Assembly: GCF_000006565.2 (NCBI RefSeq)
Contig: NC_031476.1
Location: 503,458-567,457, forward strand
Length of the DNA: 64,000 nt
DNA from: Toxoplasma gondii ME49
Lineage: Eukaryota > Apicomplexa > Conoidasida > Eucoccidiorida > Sarcocystidae
Direction: 5' to 3'
The notes beneath the pieces were generated by a model that saw only the letters and a program-made list of their open reading frames with translations, was not told the DNA's origin and did not search any database. The translations under genes and the position numbers were made by a program. Of this stretch, positions 1 to 12,300 are shown one piece after another. Position 1 is the stretch's first letter. Each line of letters begins with the position of its first letter.

Positions 1-189
1 GAGAACCGTTGCGGTTCTGTGAAAGGAAAGAAGAATTCCGCGTCTGAATGGTCCCGTCAGTCGGCAAAGCCACGACTGGAAGGACTCTGAAGGTGTGAAG
101 ACAATTTTTGCGAGAAAAAACGAAGAGGAGAAAAGCCTCTGGTGGGGAAGACCGGGTCGGGAGACACGCATCACACATCCTAGACTTAC
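1..189 (-). other. Part of CCT1 intron 1
   Basis: This is the start of the first CCT1 intron. It opens with GTAAGT at 189 and holds no open frame that continues the CCT1 sequence. A CAG acceptor-like site lies about 20 bases from the left edge (minus strand), but splicing there would give E-P-Q-R-F-S after the first exon instead of the expected V-M-A, so I regard the intron as continuing beyond the window. Confidence 0.55.
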
Positions 190-247
190 CATTGGCGGTA
201 CGGACGTCTTGCCCGCTCTGACGGTCGCCGAAGATTGCGAGTGCCAT
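190..247 (-). CDS. CCT1: T-complex protein 1 subunit alpha (CCT1), first coding exon only
   Basis: The exon reads MALAIFGDRQSGQDVRTAN plus one base of the next codon, then a perfect GTAAGT donor (intron starts at 189). The start context, CACAAAATGG, is the best in the window and matches the coccidian consensus. Eukaryotic CCT1 proteins begin with a short variable stretch followed by GDR..GQ.VR..NVMA, and plant CCT1 has GDRQYGQDVRTQNVMA, so the match is specific even though only 19 residues are visible. CCT1 is one of the eight subunits of the cytosolic TRiC/CCT ring that folds actin and tubulin. The next exon should begin with codons for V-M-A and must lie left of position 1. The gene therefore reads off the window edge, and nothing can be said about the remaining 500 or so residues. 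Confidence 0.8.
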
Positions 248-3200
248 TTTGTGTGGCTTTTCACTCTTGAAGTCGCAGAAAACCCAGGAAAGAGAAAGCG
301 GACAGAGGCAGGACACCCGAGGACTGGGAGTCGAGGTGGAAGAAAGAGGAGGAAAACGCCGCAGACAATTGCCTGTGTCCCGTCCGTTTTGACACAGTTC
401 TGTTTCTCAGAGAAAACATACACCGCAACGTTTCCTAAGAGGAAAAGCAGTGGCCTCTGCAGAGAGCACCTTTCTTGCCTATTCCAGACCGAACAGCCTC
501 CCTCCTTTGCACACTCTTGCACAGTTGTTCTCTCGGTGACTTGTTTCCGTCCACGCATGCATGCGTTTCTCACACAAAAAACGGGGAGGGGGGTCCTCTC
601 CACCCCCGTGTTGGCCGGTGCCGCGTTCGTGAGATGCATTGGTTTCAAGACTCTCGAGAACGAGGTCTGCTTCCTTGCCTCTAGTCGAAAAAACATTCCA
701 GAAAAGCGGATAACCGACGTGGATTTTTGACGGAATTGTGGTGTCGTGGTCAGCGCCAGACCCAGCTCCAACCCCCGCCCCTGCCTTACCGCTTTACGTG
801 TGCAAAGCAGAGGAGCTCTGGGGATAATTGTTCCTCCTGTTGGATCCTGTGACCGATGACCTCAAGACTCGGGTATGTAAACCGCTCGGTGAAGAAAATT
901 GTTTTCGAAGACAGGTGCACTTGGACGGATTAAAGTCGCGTACACACACGAGGTTAGTCTGTTCGTCGACGTTGCAGACTTTTCCAAGCCTCAAGATCAG
1001 AAGTGCTAAAACCGTGCTTTTTCTAACACAGAGTTTTTACTAAGAAACGCAGGAAGCCGCCCCGCTGGTCTGTCATGCAGGCGATCAGATGCACACTTGC
1101 TCCACCAGTTCCTTGCGGATTTTCGCGACCGACTCACTTTTGATTTGAGAACACGCAAAAAACCCTCAGCTCACTCGGCTCGATCAGCTTTTGGTATTTC
1201 TCTTCCGATACACGATGCTAGATAGCCTTAGTCACACTAGGTGATCTAGAATTGTCACTGGTAAATTCAGGACAGCATTCAGTGCCACAGAGTTGTTGAG
1301 GACCAATACTATGAGGCATTTTTGGCTGTAGTCCTGTCTCTGTCATTCGTCGGCTTTAAATTCAACTGACAACGTGAGTAGTGTACTGCGGCATCCAGAG
1401 GGCACCGGTAGTTTGCTGCGACCCTATAGAAACGGCACAGAACTCTTCAGTGATGCAAAACTGCTTCCGATATTTGTACAGTACCACGAAAGGCAGCTGA
1501 CAAACAAGTGGAAAGGATGACCTTCCAGCCTTTCACTTTTTTGCGTTATTCCGCTACTGAGAACGCAGACAAGCGGTAGGGCAGGAAGGACGCGTCCGTT
1601 CGCTCTTGTCGGCTCCACTCAATGATTAAACCGATTGTAAGGAACACCACAACGATCCTAAACTGGTCATGTGTTAGGAGTCGAACTGAACAACAAATGA
1701 GTGACAGAGATTTTCGAGAAGTTCTCTCGACCCGGAGATACTCCCTCAAATGAATGTCTCTCAGCACCACGCAGCCGGGAACTTGCCTTCCGCGGGGATC
1801 GAATGAGTCAAATTAATTTGCTCAACCACATGCATCTGCTTAAGACAGCTAAAAGTGTTAGATTTCAAAATCGTACGACATCGTGGTTATTTTCCATCAA
1901 CGATGCTCTAGGCGCATTATATGGATTAATGTTGCCACTCGTAGGAAGAGGGAGGGAAGAAAAAAGACCGTTTGTTGAGGCTGTCTTGAACCTTATGTGC
2001 CGCTAGTGCTGTATCGGAGACGTAGATGGCGCCTGCAGCGTCGCTACTTTCACTCTGTAACCTGATACGGCAACACGTTTCACTAGGGTAATTCATAGTG
2101 CGTAGTTCCATTGAGCTAGCTTATACGATACCGAGTTCCAGCACCACAGTCGAGAATCTCTACTTTCACTGCGTTATCTAGTACGCCTTAAAGCTCCAGC
2201 AGCACACTCCAAAGTTGATATTTTCACTGTTTCTGTTCATATGGGAAAGAGCACAAGCAGGGAAACGGGGAGTCGTTACGTGCGAGGCATGGTTTCAAGC
2301 AATCTTGGACAGATGAAGTCCACAACCAACTCCGTCTTCGCGACTCCTCAGGGGTCGCGAACGCAGGCAGTAACAGGAGAGCAGCACCTAGCAGAGTGTT
2401 ACTTGTTACTGCAAATGCTTCAAAGAAACGGCATGTAAGAGTGTTTGGCGGTGACAGGGCATTCGCTGACGAGCAGCCTTTCCCTTTTCAACTGTTCACC
2501 ACACGGTCCATTTGCAGTTTTTGCCAATCTTGTGGAACCTCTCCGCTGCTGCGGTTTGCGGTCGATTTCCACCCTTGGTTTGTGTATCAACGTCTCCGGC
2601 ATATAGCCAATTTCTCTCGATTGTCGTGCACACGTCGATCTATTGACCCCTGCGGCCACGTCACCTCGCCTTCCGTTTCGCAGAAACCCACGAACGTGGT
2701 TTTTTTGCCTATCTATCGGGATGTAGCGGCGTTTCTGCATTAGTGGTGCAGTCTGAGCACAAAGGCGCGACTCGGAACCTGCAATTCTCTTGCGTCATGT
2801 AGACCCAAAGTGTGTTGGCAACTATCACCTCAGACTGCGAATTTCGACTGCATGATGTTCCGTCATCGCAAGACATCCTCAACCTTTTCCTCACAGACAA
2901 AATGTCCGTGGGCTATAGTAATAGGGTGCGGTCGCTGTGTTCCATTTCCAGAGGATCGGGACTGCTACCGTGCACCGAAACTGCACATTTAGGCACTGGT
3001 GATTCATTAGTTCCAAAGACAGCGCCAGTCGCACCAGAAGCGTAACGAGGCTACCCCCGATTACTCAGAAGTAGTGCCGACGCTTTTCTCGGGCTCTCCG
3101 TCCCGCAACCCTTTCCCCAAACCCAGCACCTCGTCTCTCTTCATAGAACGCTAGCTGTGTGGTCCGGCTACAAGTGTAGCAGAGAACTGACGTTCAAAAA

Positions 3201-3351
3201 TGTCCATATTAACGAACATTCTGTAGCAGAGAACTGCAATTTGTCATCGACTGACATCACACGCCTGTCAAAACCCACGCTGCCCATCACATCGAACCCC
3301 CAAACCTCCCCCCGCACTGCGGCTCCCTCCACCACACATCCACTTTTGTGC
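248..3351. other. Intergenic: CCT1 promoter/leader side and 3' flank of the DmX-like gene
   Basis: Both flanking genes are on the minus strand, so this 3.1 kb holds the 3' untranslated region of the DmX-like gene (right part) and the promoter and leader of CCT1 (left part). Only short open frames occur, on both strands, without recognisable domains or consistent splice structure. No transfer RNA, ribosomal RNA or long repeat was recognised by eye. Confidence 0.6.
555..564. promoter_or_regulatory. GCATGCATGC palindrome, possible promoter element of CCT1
   Basis: A ten-base palindrome containing TGCATGC (558-564) lies about 310 bases upstream of the CCT1 start. TGCATGC is a known over-represented promoter word in Toxoplasma. 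However, it is also common elsewhere in this window, including inside exons and introns, so a regulatory role here is only suggested by position. Confidence 0.3.
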
Positions 3352-6300
3352 TTACAGGCGATTTAAAAGAGCAGTGCCATCGTGGCGGACCGTGAGAATG
3401 CCACCAGGACTGACGACTTGTAACATGGACACGCTCTCTTCTGCATGCGCGGGCGTATTTTCTTTCGTCTCCTTTGCGTCTCCCCCGAGAAGGCGGACAA
3501 GTGCGTTAGCGGACGAGGGGGCGAACGGCGAGAAAGGCGAGACGGACTGCGGCGGCTGCCGCGGCACTCCGAGTCGCTCCGCCTCGCCCCAGACTCCCGG
3601 GTGCTCGACGCTTCTTCGTTCTTCTGGAGAGCAGCCACCATCGCCTACCAGCACACCTGGAGCGGGTCCCAGCTCGCCCCGCCAACTGCTGAACAAGGCA
3701 GAGCCTGCGACTGTCACGGGCGGTCGCGGCGCGCGGCCGGCGTCCCTGAGAGGAAGGGGAATGTGACCTGGGGAGGTGAATTCGTAGAGGAGAAAGGGCG
3801 CGCCTCCGGCCAGCGCGGAGAGACTCCAGCAGCGGAAAGTCGCGTCTGCAGCAGAGGCGGCTGCCGCCGTTATGAGCCAGGAACCGGGGACTGTTGAGTG
3901 CGAGGGACAAGCCGCGGCGGGCCTAGACACCGAACACGCGGCCACGGCAGACGGATGCGCTCGCCACCGGTGAACTTCCTCCTGAGCAGCCAAATCGACT
4001 GCATGCACGGAGCCGTCTGTGTCTCCGTACACCACGCACCGCACCGACCCACAGCACCAGCTGCAGCACCGACAGCTGCTCCCTCCGGCGCAGACAGTGT
4101 GGCGTCGAGAGGCGCGCGCGTCGGTCCCTCTTTCACTGTTTCTCGCCCCGCCATCGCGCTCCCGCTGAACCCCCACAGGCGCGCATCCACACCCTCCACT
4201 GCATGCAGCTCCGCAGCAGCCACAGAGCGCGGGGCCGTCCTGGAGGACCGCGACGCACATGCACGTGGGCGTGTGGGTGGGGACGACTTCCCAGGTGTCT
4301 CTGCTGCGCGTATCATCCGAGGTGTGTACCTGCTTCTTGCTCTTCTTGCCGCGCTTGGAGGCGCGGGAGCCGAGCGGGCCTGGAGCCCCCCCGACGCCCG
4401 CCAGGTGCTGTTGAATCCGCGAAAGAAGGAGGTCGTCACAGGTGATGACGCAGTCGAGGCGCGGCCCCCCGCCTTCCGTCATGTCCCACAAGTCCCAGAC
4501 ACAGATGCAGGGTCCCGCGATTTGAGGCATCTGCTTGATGGTCTTGTCCAAAACTCGCTCCTTTCCACTCTGCGAGGTCTCGTCGTCCGATACCTCGGGG
4601 CCTCCGAACCCGAACAGCGCCGACGTCCACTGCTGCAGGGGCAACGCCGCGGCGAGGGGGCCGGAATCCGCATTCTCCTCTTCAGGTCCGTCGCCCTCGC
4701 TGTACAGAGCGCAGTCCCCAGAGAGACCCAAGCCCTCGGCGCCTATCCGTCCCCTAGTGAGAGGTCCGGAGACTGGGTGCTCGAAGAGAGCGGGGCCCTT
4801 CGCCTCGGCGCCGCCTTGGGTGCGCCCCTTTCCTGCCCCAAGCCCCCCGTCTCGCTGGCTGTTCCGGCGAGAGAGGAACTGAGAGCCGCCGTGACGCAAC
4901 TGCAGCTGGCTCTGGTACTGGAGGAGTCGCGAGTGAATCTTTGCGATCACGTCGGCGCCCCTGAAGCGGCGAGCTGCGTTCGGAAGCATGCGAAAAGACC
5001 GCCTTCGCTTCGGACCCAAAGGGGCGTCCTCGGCGCCATCTTTCTCGGTCTCAGTCGTCACCGACACAGACTCCCGTCTCCGCGCCGGGAGACACGCGCT
5101 CCGCATCCGACCCAAACCTCCGCCGGCAGCTGCTGCGGCCGCCGCCTCGCAGCAGCCCTTGCCTCGACCTCGGCGAAAAATCGAGAAAGGATGGTGGTAA
5201 TGGCCCCCCGTCTTCGCTCCTCCACGCTTGTCGGAGTCAGGCCGACTGCGTTGTCGCCGCCTCAGCTCGTCTCCACTGTCGCCGCGGTCATCGCGCGGAC
5301 TGTAGGGAACTGCCTCTGGCTGCGCAGACAGCTGGTCATCGACTGCAGACGCTCGCATGCGCCCCGGAGGCGTCGCGGCGCGACCGCCTCGCCCTGCGCC
5401 CAAACCCCCGCTGTCTGGACTGTTTACGCTGGCATTGAGAGCTTGAACGGACACCCGCATCGGAGGTTTCGCGTGGGTCGGGAGCCACTCGCTCCGAAGG
5501 GCTCCGCTTTCCTCGAATCCCAATGCAGGGTCTTCGTCGTCCCCGTCCCCGTCCGCGTTGTTGCCGACGGAGACACTCCGGCGCCCGTCGCCCCGACCGG
5601 CGCCTTCGCGGCCTCGTCCCCTGCGGTAGAAGAAGTTCGGATCCGGCTCTCCAGTCTCCGAGGTCGCGCCTCCTGTGCCACAAGGCCTCGGGCCTGCCGG
5701 CTCCAGAGACGCGCCCACAGAGAAGGGACGCCCTTCAACCAGGACGGGATCATGGCGAAGGGCATGCGGGAAGAGGCCCACACCTCGAGTGAGCAGCCAG
5801 GAACCGCACCCGAAGAGTGGAATGACTTCCGCCGTCGACACGTGAGCTCTCCAGGCGACTGTCGGGCGAGAGACCTGCTGCAGCGCCGCCGCCAGCATGC
5901 CTTCTTTGAGGCCGGAACTGGGCTTTCTGTGGTGATGGTGGTGCCGAGGAAGGTGCGTGGAGATCCCTAGGCGAGCCGCAGTGTCAGGATCTGCCGCGGC
6001 TGCCGCAACCGCGACGGCGGCGGAGGGGGGCATCAGGGGCCCGCGAAGAAGGCCGAAGACCCGAACCCAGCCGTTGGAGTCCGCCAGAAAGAGACTGTCT
6101 CCGGACTCGCTCCACACCACTGCTGTGATGCGCCCGAAACTCTGGAGCCGCACCTCCTGGGGATGGCCGCGTGTGGTCGCTCCTCCGACGGTCGAGGGGA
6201 CCAACGCGCTCGAGTCGGACCCCCCGACCCTGGCGCCAGTGGCGCCGGGGCTTGGAGCTCCGGCTCGCCCCTTTGCGCCTGTCTCCTTTCCAGTCTCTGT

Positions 6301-9300
6301 CGGAGGCCCGACGTCGAAAGAGAAACTTCCTTCGCCGCGGTCCGAGACAGACAAGGCGGCGACCTCTTCACGCACTGCCAGCGCCTGCGGCATCTGGCGC
6401 CTCTCGTCGGAACCCGCTGCCTTTCCTGTCTCCGAGTCAAGGTCTTCGCGAGGATGGCCACAGGCACCTGCGAAAGAGGCCGAACGGGAGTCCGCGGTCA
6501 AACGGGCCCCTTTCTCCCCAGGTCCCACGGCCCCCGCACGCGCGCTCTCGGCTGCGGCTCGAAACTGAGTTGCCCCAGATGATGGGGCGACGCGAGCCAC
6601 ATCACTGTCTCCGCACTCGCCTCCAGCTCGCGGCCCTGCGTGTCGCGCTGCTGCGTCGGCCTTCACGGCACTTGAACCGGCGTCTCTCGACTCTGCCCCC
6701 GAGGGCCCATCCATGCGAGTTGTCGCCGGAAGCGCCGCGGGCGAGCCCTTCGGGAGACTCCGCGCGTGAGCTCCAAACGGCCGGAGGATCGCCGCGAAGG
6801 CGGTCGCAGGGCTAGACTGGACCTCGACAGCCTGGAGCGCCGCGGCGAAGATCGGCAGGAACGGATGTGCGCCCACAGCCCCTGTGAAGGAGAAGCGAGA
6901 CCGGAGAACAGACAAACTGGGAAAGGCCTGATAAGGAAAAGTCGGCTCCAACGACGGGGCTGCCGAAAAGCCGTGTCCCGCCACAGCAGCACCAATGCTT
7001 CCCGGGGGGTCGGCGCCCGTGGGAGACAGCGGGTGCGTGGAAACCGCTTTTCCGGCCCCTGAGGCTCCAGACGGTCCTCCGGGCTTCGCCGCGCCTCCTC
7101 GGCTTCCAACGCCTTCCTCGGGGGGCGCGGAGACGTCCGCCGCAGCCGCGGCAGCGAGGAGTCGCATCGCCGCGCTCATCCGGTCCACTTGGGCGTACGC
7201 GAAGAGGGAAGTGTCTCTCGTCAAGAGGTACCCAAACCAGACAGAAAGCAGCACAGATCCCTCCGACCAGCTCGCACTCAGGAGACCAGAGGTCTTCAGC
7301 AGACTGTCGAAATTCGCATCAAAACACCCGTGCGTCGACAGCTTGGGCCCCGATACCCCGCGCCGGAGCTGGGGAGGCCCCTGTACGCGCCCGAGACGCC
7401 TCTGGAGATGCTGCGAGCTGTTCACTGTCGCACGGCGCAGAGGGGCGATTCCCACGAAGGCCCCGCCTGGGCCCCCTGCCTCGCTGACTTGCGGGGCGCT
7501 GAGTGAGAGAAGCCAGCGGGCCTCTGCTCGCAAGGCCTCTGCACGGTCTCTCCGTGAAGAGCGACTCTCCCCCTCTGAACGTCTGTTTCCAACGCCTGTA
7601 GCTTCAAGGTCAGATGGACCCGCACTCTGCGCTCTCGACTGCGGCGGTGGGCTCTCAGGCTGGACAGCTGAGGGATCTGAAGGCACCGGCGAGCCCGGAG
7701 GCAGCGGCCGGGGGGAGGTCTGGCGCTTGCTCGCGGCCTCCGCGTCGGGGACAGACGCCCGGTTTTTGGTCCTTAAGTCGACAACCCTCTCTGGCGGCGA
7801 AGCAGACGCAGCCTGTTTCCGAGAGACAAGGTGCGCGCTGCGCTCCTCAGCTGTTGCAGCGACAGCGGCCGTGGCGGCCGCCGTGGCGTGGACTGCGGCG
7901 GCGGCTCCGTAGAGGAGAGAGGCAGTGCATGTGTCGCCTCCAGAGGGAGAGGCACCCAAGAGCGAGGGCGGGATGCGGACAGTACGCAGAACGTAGTTGC
8001 TCGCCAAACGGGGCGCAGCTCCAGGGGCCGAAAGGCCCTCGAGCGGACCCACACCTATCGCGAGGTCAGTGCTCATCGAGGCCCCAGCGGGAAGGAAGTA
8101 TCGTCTGTGGCTGGTGCCGCTGCATGCCGCCGTCACGGGCCCCAGGACGGCGCAGAGCGGCACCGCGCAGCACGGCGAGCTCCACCAGGGGGCAGACAGA
8201 GACAGGGACGTCGCGGAGACACGCAAGGCGTCTTCTCGGTGATGGCACGGCATGCCGGCAGCCTCTGCGAGAAGAAGCGCGACAGCTTGCGGGGTGAGGA
8301 AAGAGGGGAGGTGATGGTCGTACGCCTTCCGCAATGCATCGAGAGCGTTCACAGAAGATCTCGATGCCGCGATGCTGCAAATCTTTCCCGGAGGAAACAG
8401 GCCCCCCAGGACACATGGTACCCCCGGAAAGGCCCCAGAAACCACCAGCTCGTCGGCAACGCGCAGAGACGGAAGCTCGGCCAAGAGCTGCTGTTGGAGA
8501 CGCGACAGCGGCCACCCCAGCCCACTCTGTCTCTGGGGAGCCTGGGGTCGGTCCCCGAGAAGCAAATGTGGAATCCCCGCCCTCACAAGTTGCTCCTGAA
8601 GCTGCAGGCGCGACCACGACTCGCCGCCGGCCTTCTTTCCAGCGCGCGCCCCGAACCCCCCGACGGAACCTCCGTCGCCCAGTGCCCGGTGCCCAGCGCC
8701 CTCTCTCGAGCTTCGCGCTTCTGCGAGGCTGCCCGGAAGAGCCGCGGCCCGAGCCGCGCGCTCCGCAACTCCCGCAGACAGCTTCTGGAGCGCCCCTCTC
8801 CCTGCCGGGATGCCAACGGGCCCTGCCGGGGCCGGAAGGCCCGCGGAGTTCTTCGGCGCGCCTTGCGCTCCACCGGAAGGCGGCGCTCCGAGGCCAGAAC
8901 TAGGCTGCGCAGACGGCGGAGCGGGCTGCGGCAGCGGGAGAAAGGGCAGCTGGCTGAAGAGCCACTGAAGGCGGTTCGTGCAGCCGAGGAGAATCCACAG
9001 CTGAGAAGCCTCTGGGCCAAGGAGCTCGGAGATCGAGCCACAGAGAAGAGAAGCTTTGGCGCTTTTCGTCGCGGTGCCGAGAGAGGTGCCCAGAAAAGAG
9101 GAGCGGTCGAATTCGGGAGTCCTGGCACCGCCACCCGCCGGGTCTGTGCAGCAGAGAAGCGGGAGAAGAAGCGAAGCCGCGAGAGGCGCTGCGCGCGTCA
9201 GGAGCGGGCGCAGATGCGTGCAGAGGAACGAAGAAAGAGAAAAACAGAGACGATCTATCCAGCCCCGGAGAAGGTCAATCTGCCGCTCTTGCAGACGCAG

Positions 9301-12300
9301 CGCATGCGCGGAGATCCGGCAACCAGCTGTGGCGAAGCCGTCGGCCTCCAGACCTGAGACGCTGCGCGACAGGCGCCCCGCAGACGTGGAAGAGGACCGG
9401 GGAGACGGGGCCTCTGCCGCCTCGCCGTTCACGCCGACGCTCTGTTCTTGTTCCGCTTCCGTGTCACCCGCAGCGGCACTTGCAGAGGCGACGAGCGAGA
9501 GAAGCTGGAGAAAGTGGAGAAGACGCAGGGCTTCGCGGTCGACTGCTCGGAGCGCATCGAGAAGGAACTCGAAGACTTTCACACTCAAGCACGTCGCGAG
9601 GCACTGGAGTAAACTGGAGGAGGCCGGAAAGAAATTCGCCTTTCCGCCACGAGGGCCTTCCGCCCTAGGCCCACGGCTTCTCGCCGAGCGGTCCCGATCC
9701 GCCTCGCATGCGCCGCTCCTCCCCTCTTCTCCGGCGTCGCCCGCAGCCTGCTCACTCGACTCTGCGACGGAGCCCAGCAGCAGGCGAGGCCAGAGGAAGT
9801 CTCTGAGGTGTCTCCGGAGCTCCACTCGCCACGTGGATCTCTCCGGTTGCATGAGAATGAAGTGCAGGTACACCGCAACATGAAGCACGGTCCGTAGGGG
9901 GTGGAACGGCCGCACATCCCGCGCGGCGTCTTCGCCAAGCGCCTCGGGATCGTGGGGGCCTCCTGGGGCTCCAAAACCGTCTCTGGCTCGAAGGCGCGTC
10001 TCCGCACTGGCCCCCGGCCTCGAGGTCTCCGGAGGGGAGACAAGACCGGCGCCTTTGATCTCGTCGGCCGGACGGAGCCCGGGTCTTAGTTCCCCGGTCG
10101 CTGTCTCCGTGGAGGAGGCGCGGGGGCGGTCTTCTGCACCTCCTGTCTCCTGCTTCGGGGCACTGTTCGGCGTGAGCCCCAGGTCGTCGCTGATAGCCGA
10201 GGGCGCAAGCTGCGCGCCGGTGTGTGTGCTGGGGTGAAGCGAGAAGAAGAGCGAGAGGAAAGGAAACGCCGCGGAGAGACAGAGAGACACGCAGGCGAGG
10301 GCTACGACTGCAAGATGGAAGAGGCGTTCCAGCTGCTCAAGCGAGAGGACCGCCGAGGAGGGCCTCAACGCAGAAGAAACCGACGGTGGGTCCTCCCCCA
10401 GATCTGTGCAAGCTCCGCAGACGAACGAGCGCGCCCCCTCATGTCTCCCGCCTTGAACGCTGGTTGGAAGCGAGCCCTCCGAGGACAGCGAGACGTCGAG
10501 CTCTGCCGCGGCTGTCGCCGTGCAACAAAAGAGCGCGAGGGAATCGAAGAGCTGTCGCTCGGGAGCGTCGAAGGTCGCAATCAGTTCCTTCGCGAGGACG
10601 CCCAGAGCCCCTCGCATGAAGGTCTCTCGCGTTGTCCTTCGTTCTCCCACAACTGGAGTCTCTGAAGACTCCCCGCCTCGCAGACCCGGCGCATACGCAT
10701 ACCTTGCCGCGCCAAATTCGTCTGCAGGCACTTGCAACAGAGTCCGAACCTCTCTGCGCCAACTCAGGTTGAGAAGGGCCTCGCTGCGGACCCATCCCGC
10801 AGCGCAGAAGCGGGCGAGGCGCCACGCCGCCTTGCGCCCCCGCCTGCTCACGGCGAGTCCGCTCGGTCCGCCTGTGGCCGCGCCGGCGCCTAGGGCTCTT
10901 TCGCATCTGCGCGCGGCTGCGGCGCGGCGTCCCAGAGCCGCGGCCCGAAGCGCGGCGAGGAAGCAGTTCGAGGCCAAGTGCTGCGTGTCTTCTTCGAAGA
11001 AGGTTGGAAGCCTGCCGCCGAGAGCTGAGGCCTCAGCCCAGCCAAGCACCGGAGAGTCGCGTGTGGACGACGAGAAGACCCGTGTCTCCGAGGGAGGGCT
11101 GCTAACAGCTCCTGATCCTGAAGGCCCATCCGCGCCTTGGGGCACCCCAGGGCCTGCGGCTGTCTCTGGAGCCCGAAGGAGGCGGTGCCACAGCCGCTGC
11201 TCTCGCATGGCCGCTGCGACAGGCCCCACACCTGCGGCCCACGCCATGGCATCCGCGGCGACGGCTGCGAGGCGCCGGCCACCCCCGAGTTTTCCGGCTG
11301 CCTGAATCGCCTGGAGGAGGCGTCTCTCCGCGCAGCTGCATGCCCCCAGGGCCAGCGGGTCCCTGTCTCCAGACACCCCCGGGGACAGGGTCATGCGGCG
11401 CCGTCTGTCGGACCACAGCAGCAGTTGCGCGGCGATGGACTCCAGGAGACCTAGGGCGCGAATCGGACTCGGGACAGTACCTTGCGCGTTTTGGTGGAAG
11501 GCTGATGAGACAGGCGCACTGAGGGCCCCAGTCTCCCCGGCTGACGGCATAGGCGGCGCAGCGACTGAAGGGGCGGAAGGAGACTCAGACGGCTCTGTGA
11601 GACCCGCGAGCGAAGCCGCCTCTGCGTTCGCGAAGATCCGCGGGCGACAGGAGGGACAGTGGGGACTGAAGGGGAAGGCTGTGGCGCTCTTGCGGGCGGC
11701 GGCGGCGCTGAGAGAGCTCGAGGCCAGAAGGGTCTTGTTGAGGACGAGGCGACATCCAGCCGCCCCACACATCCGGTCTAGAAAGGCGACGAAACAAGAG
11801 GCGACGGTGTCGGGGAGACTGAGGGAGACAGCTTGGGGGGAGGACGCGGCCTCGGAGACACCGCAGTGGAGACAGTTTGGAGCCACCTTTTCGGAGACCC
11901 CAGATGCAACAGGCAGACTTAGGAGAGACGCAAAGGGCGACTCCGGAAGAAGAAGCAGAGTGCCTGCATTCAGGCCAGTCAGCGCAGCGAGCGTAGCAGA
12001 CAGTTGAGGGGACGGGCAGGACTCCCCGGCTTTGACCTCAAAGAGACTCTCTGGGAGCGGGAGCCGGATTTGCATCGCCGCTTCTGAAGAAGGCAAAGAT
12101 CTGTTCACAGTGAGACATGGAGCCCAGGAAGCAAACAAAAGCTCGAAGGCAGCCTGCGCTGTGGGGCCTCCCCTGGCGACTTGTGTGCTCGCAAAGTCTC
12201 CACTGTCTCCACAGGAGCGACCCAGACCAGTCTCGCCTCTCGAGGAGACAGCATGTTCTTCTCCTGGTGCGTGCGACAGGCCACTGCTCTTTTCGCCTTC

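Noticed and set aside
1..16. CCT1 second exon at the extreme left edge
   Set aside because: A CACAG acceptor is present, but the joined sequence would not give the invariant V-M-A that must follow the first exon.
95..730. 211-codon plus-strand open frame
   Set aside because: It overlaps the recognised CCT1 first exon antisense, has no motif, and follows the base bias of the CCT1 leader.
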